A DNA stretch of 64,000 nucleotides from Conus ventricosus. Its lineage: Eukaryota > Mollusca > Gastropoda > Neogastropoda > Conidae. Both the position numbers and the translations under genes were made by a program. The stretch lies in contig CM031626.1 of assembly GCA_018398815.1 (NCBI GenBank), positions 39,021,829 through 39,085,828 on the forward strand. The letters run 5' to 3'. Within the stretch, counting starts at the first letter, position 1. Every line of letters begins with the position of its first letter. Shown piece by piece: positions 63,847-64,000 of the stretch. Under the pieces are notes generated by a model, which was not told the origin of the DNA, did no database searches, and worked only from the letters and a program-made list of their open reading frames with translations.

Positions 63847-64000
<154 letters not shown>

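Overview
This is eukaryotic, animal-type DNA: spliced genes with GT/AG introns, a very high load of CA/GT, CT and trinucleotide microsatellites, long minisatellite arrays, and many retrotransposons and DNA transposons. A Ty3/Gypsy element whose size and LTR length resemble the bivalve Steamer family, and several mollusc-type LINE tails, suggest a mollusc, perhaps a marine gastropod. No species can be named from the sequence alone.

Layout. 1-1963: 3' part of a broken LINE. 2101-7064: a 4.96-kb LTR retrotransposon on the minus strand, with both LTRs, primer site and polypurine tract but several ORF breaks. About 8114-35804: the main host gene, a seven-exon HDHD2-type HAD phosphatase on the plus strand. 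All splice phases join, giving about 255 residues from the start at 8174, apart from one missing base in exon 1. Its introns hold nested LINEs (8.4-10.3 kb), minisatellites (11.9-16.0, 18.1-19.6 and 19.9-25.0 kb) and three DNA transposons in intron 5. These are an 8.4-kb hAT-like element (26079-34438) whose gene joins a BED/hAT transposase to an OTU-protease-like domain, a second BED-type element nested inside it (32631-33983), and a piggyBac-like remnant (34458-35138).

35.8-45.9 kb is repeat country: a fold-back element with a hammerhead-like motif between 116-bp direct repeats, arrays of 39, 56, 24 and 53 bp, a TTAA-flanked inverted-repeat element (41251-42441), and a Tigger-like element (44842-45846) inserted in the 53-bp array. 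46.5-56.1 kb holds minus-strand exons: two of a Pro/Thr-rich protein, and two that join in phase to give an Ig-like domain plus a transmembrane helix. A tRNA-derived SINE, three copies of a ~450-bp repeat, an L1-like fragment and further arrays lie between them. 56.1-64.0 kb is almost all simple repeats and a 36-bp array split by a LINE fragment, with one possible Ig exon near 63.1 kb.

The most unusual signal is that minisatellites touch splice junctions and copy them. About 30 copies of the HDHD2 exon-4 acceptor plus exon start lie just upstream of the true exon 4, and exon 3 shows the same arrangement. Single-base deletions recur in otherwise good reading frames (8240, 31397-31401, about 33320, 34825, 46770, 52797 and 62080). 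They may be uncorrected assembly errors rather than biology.
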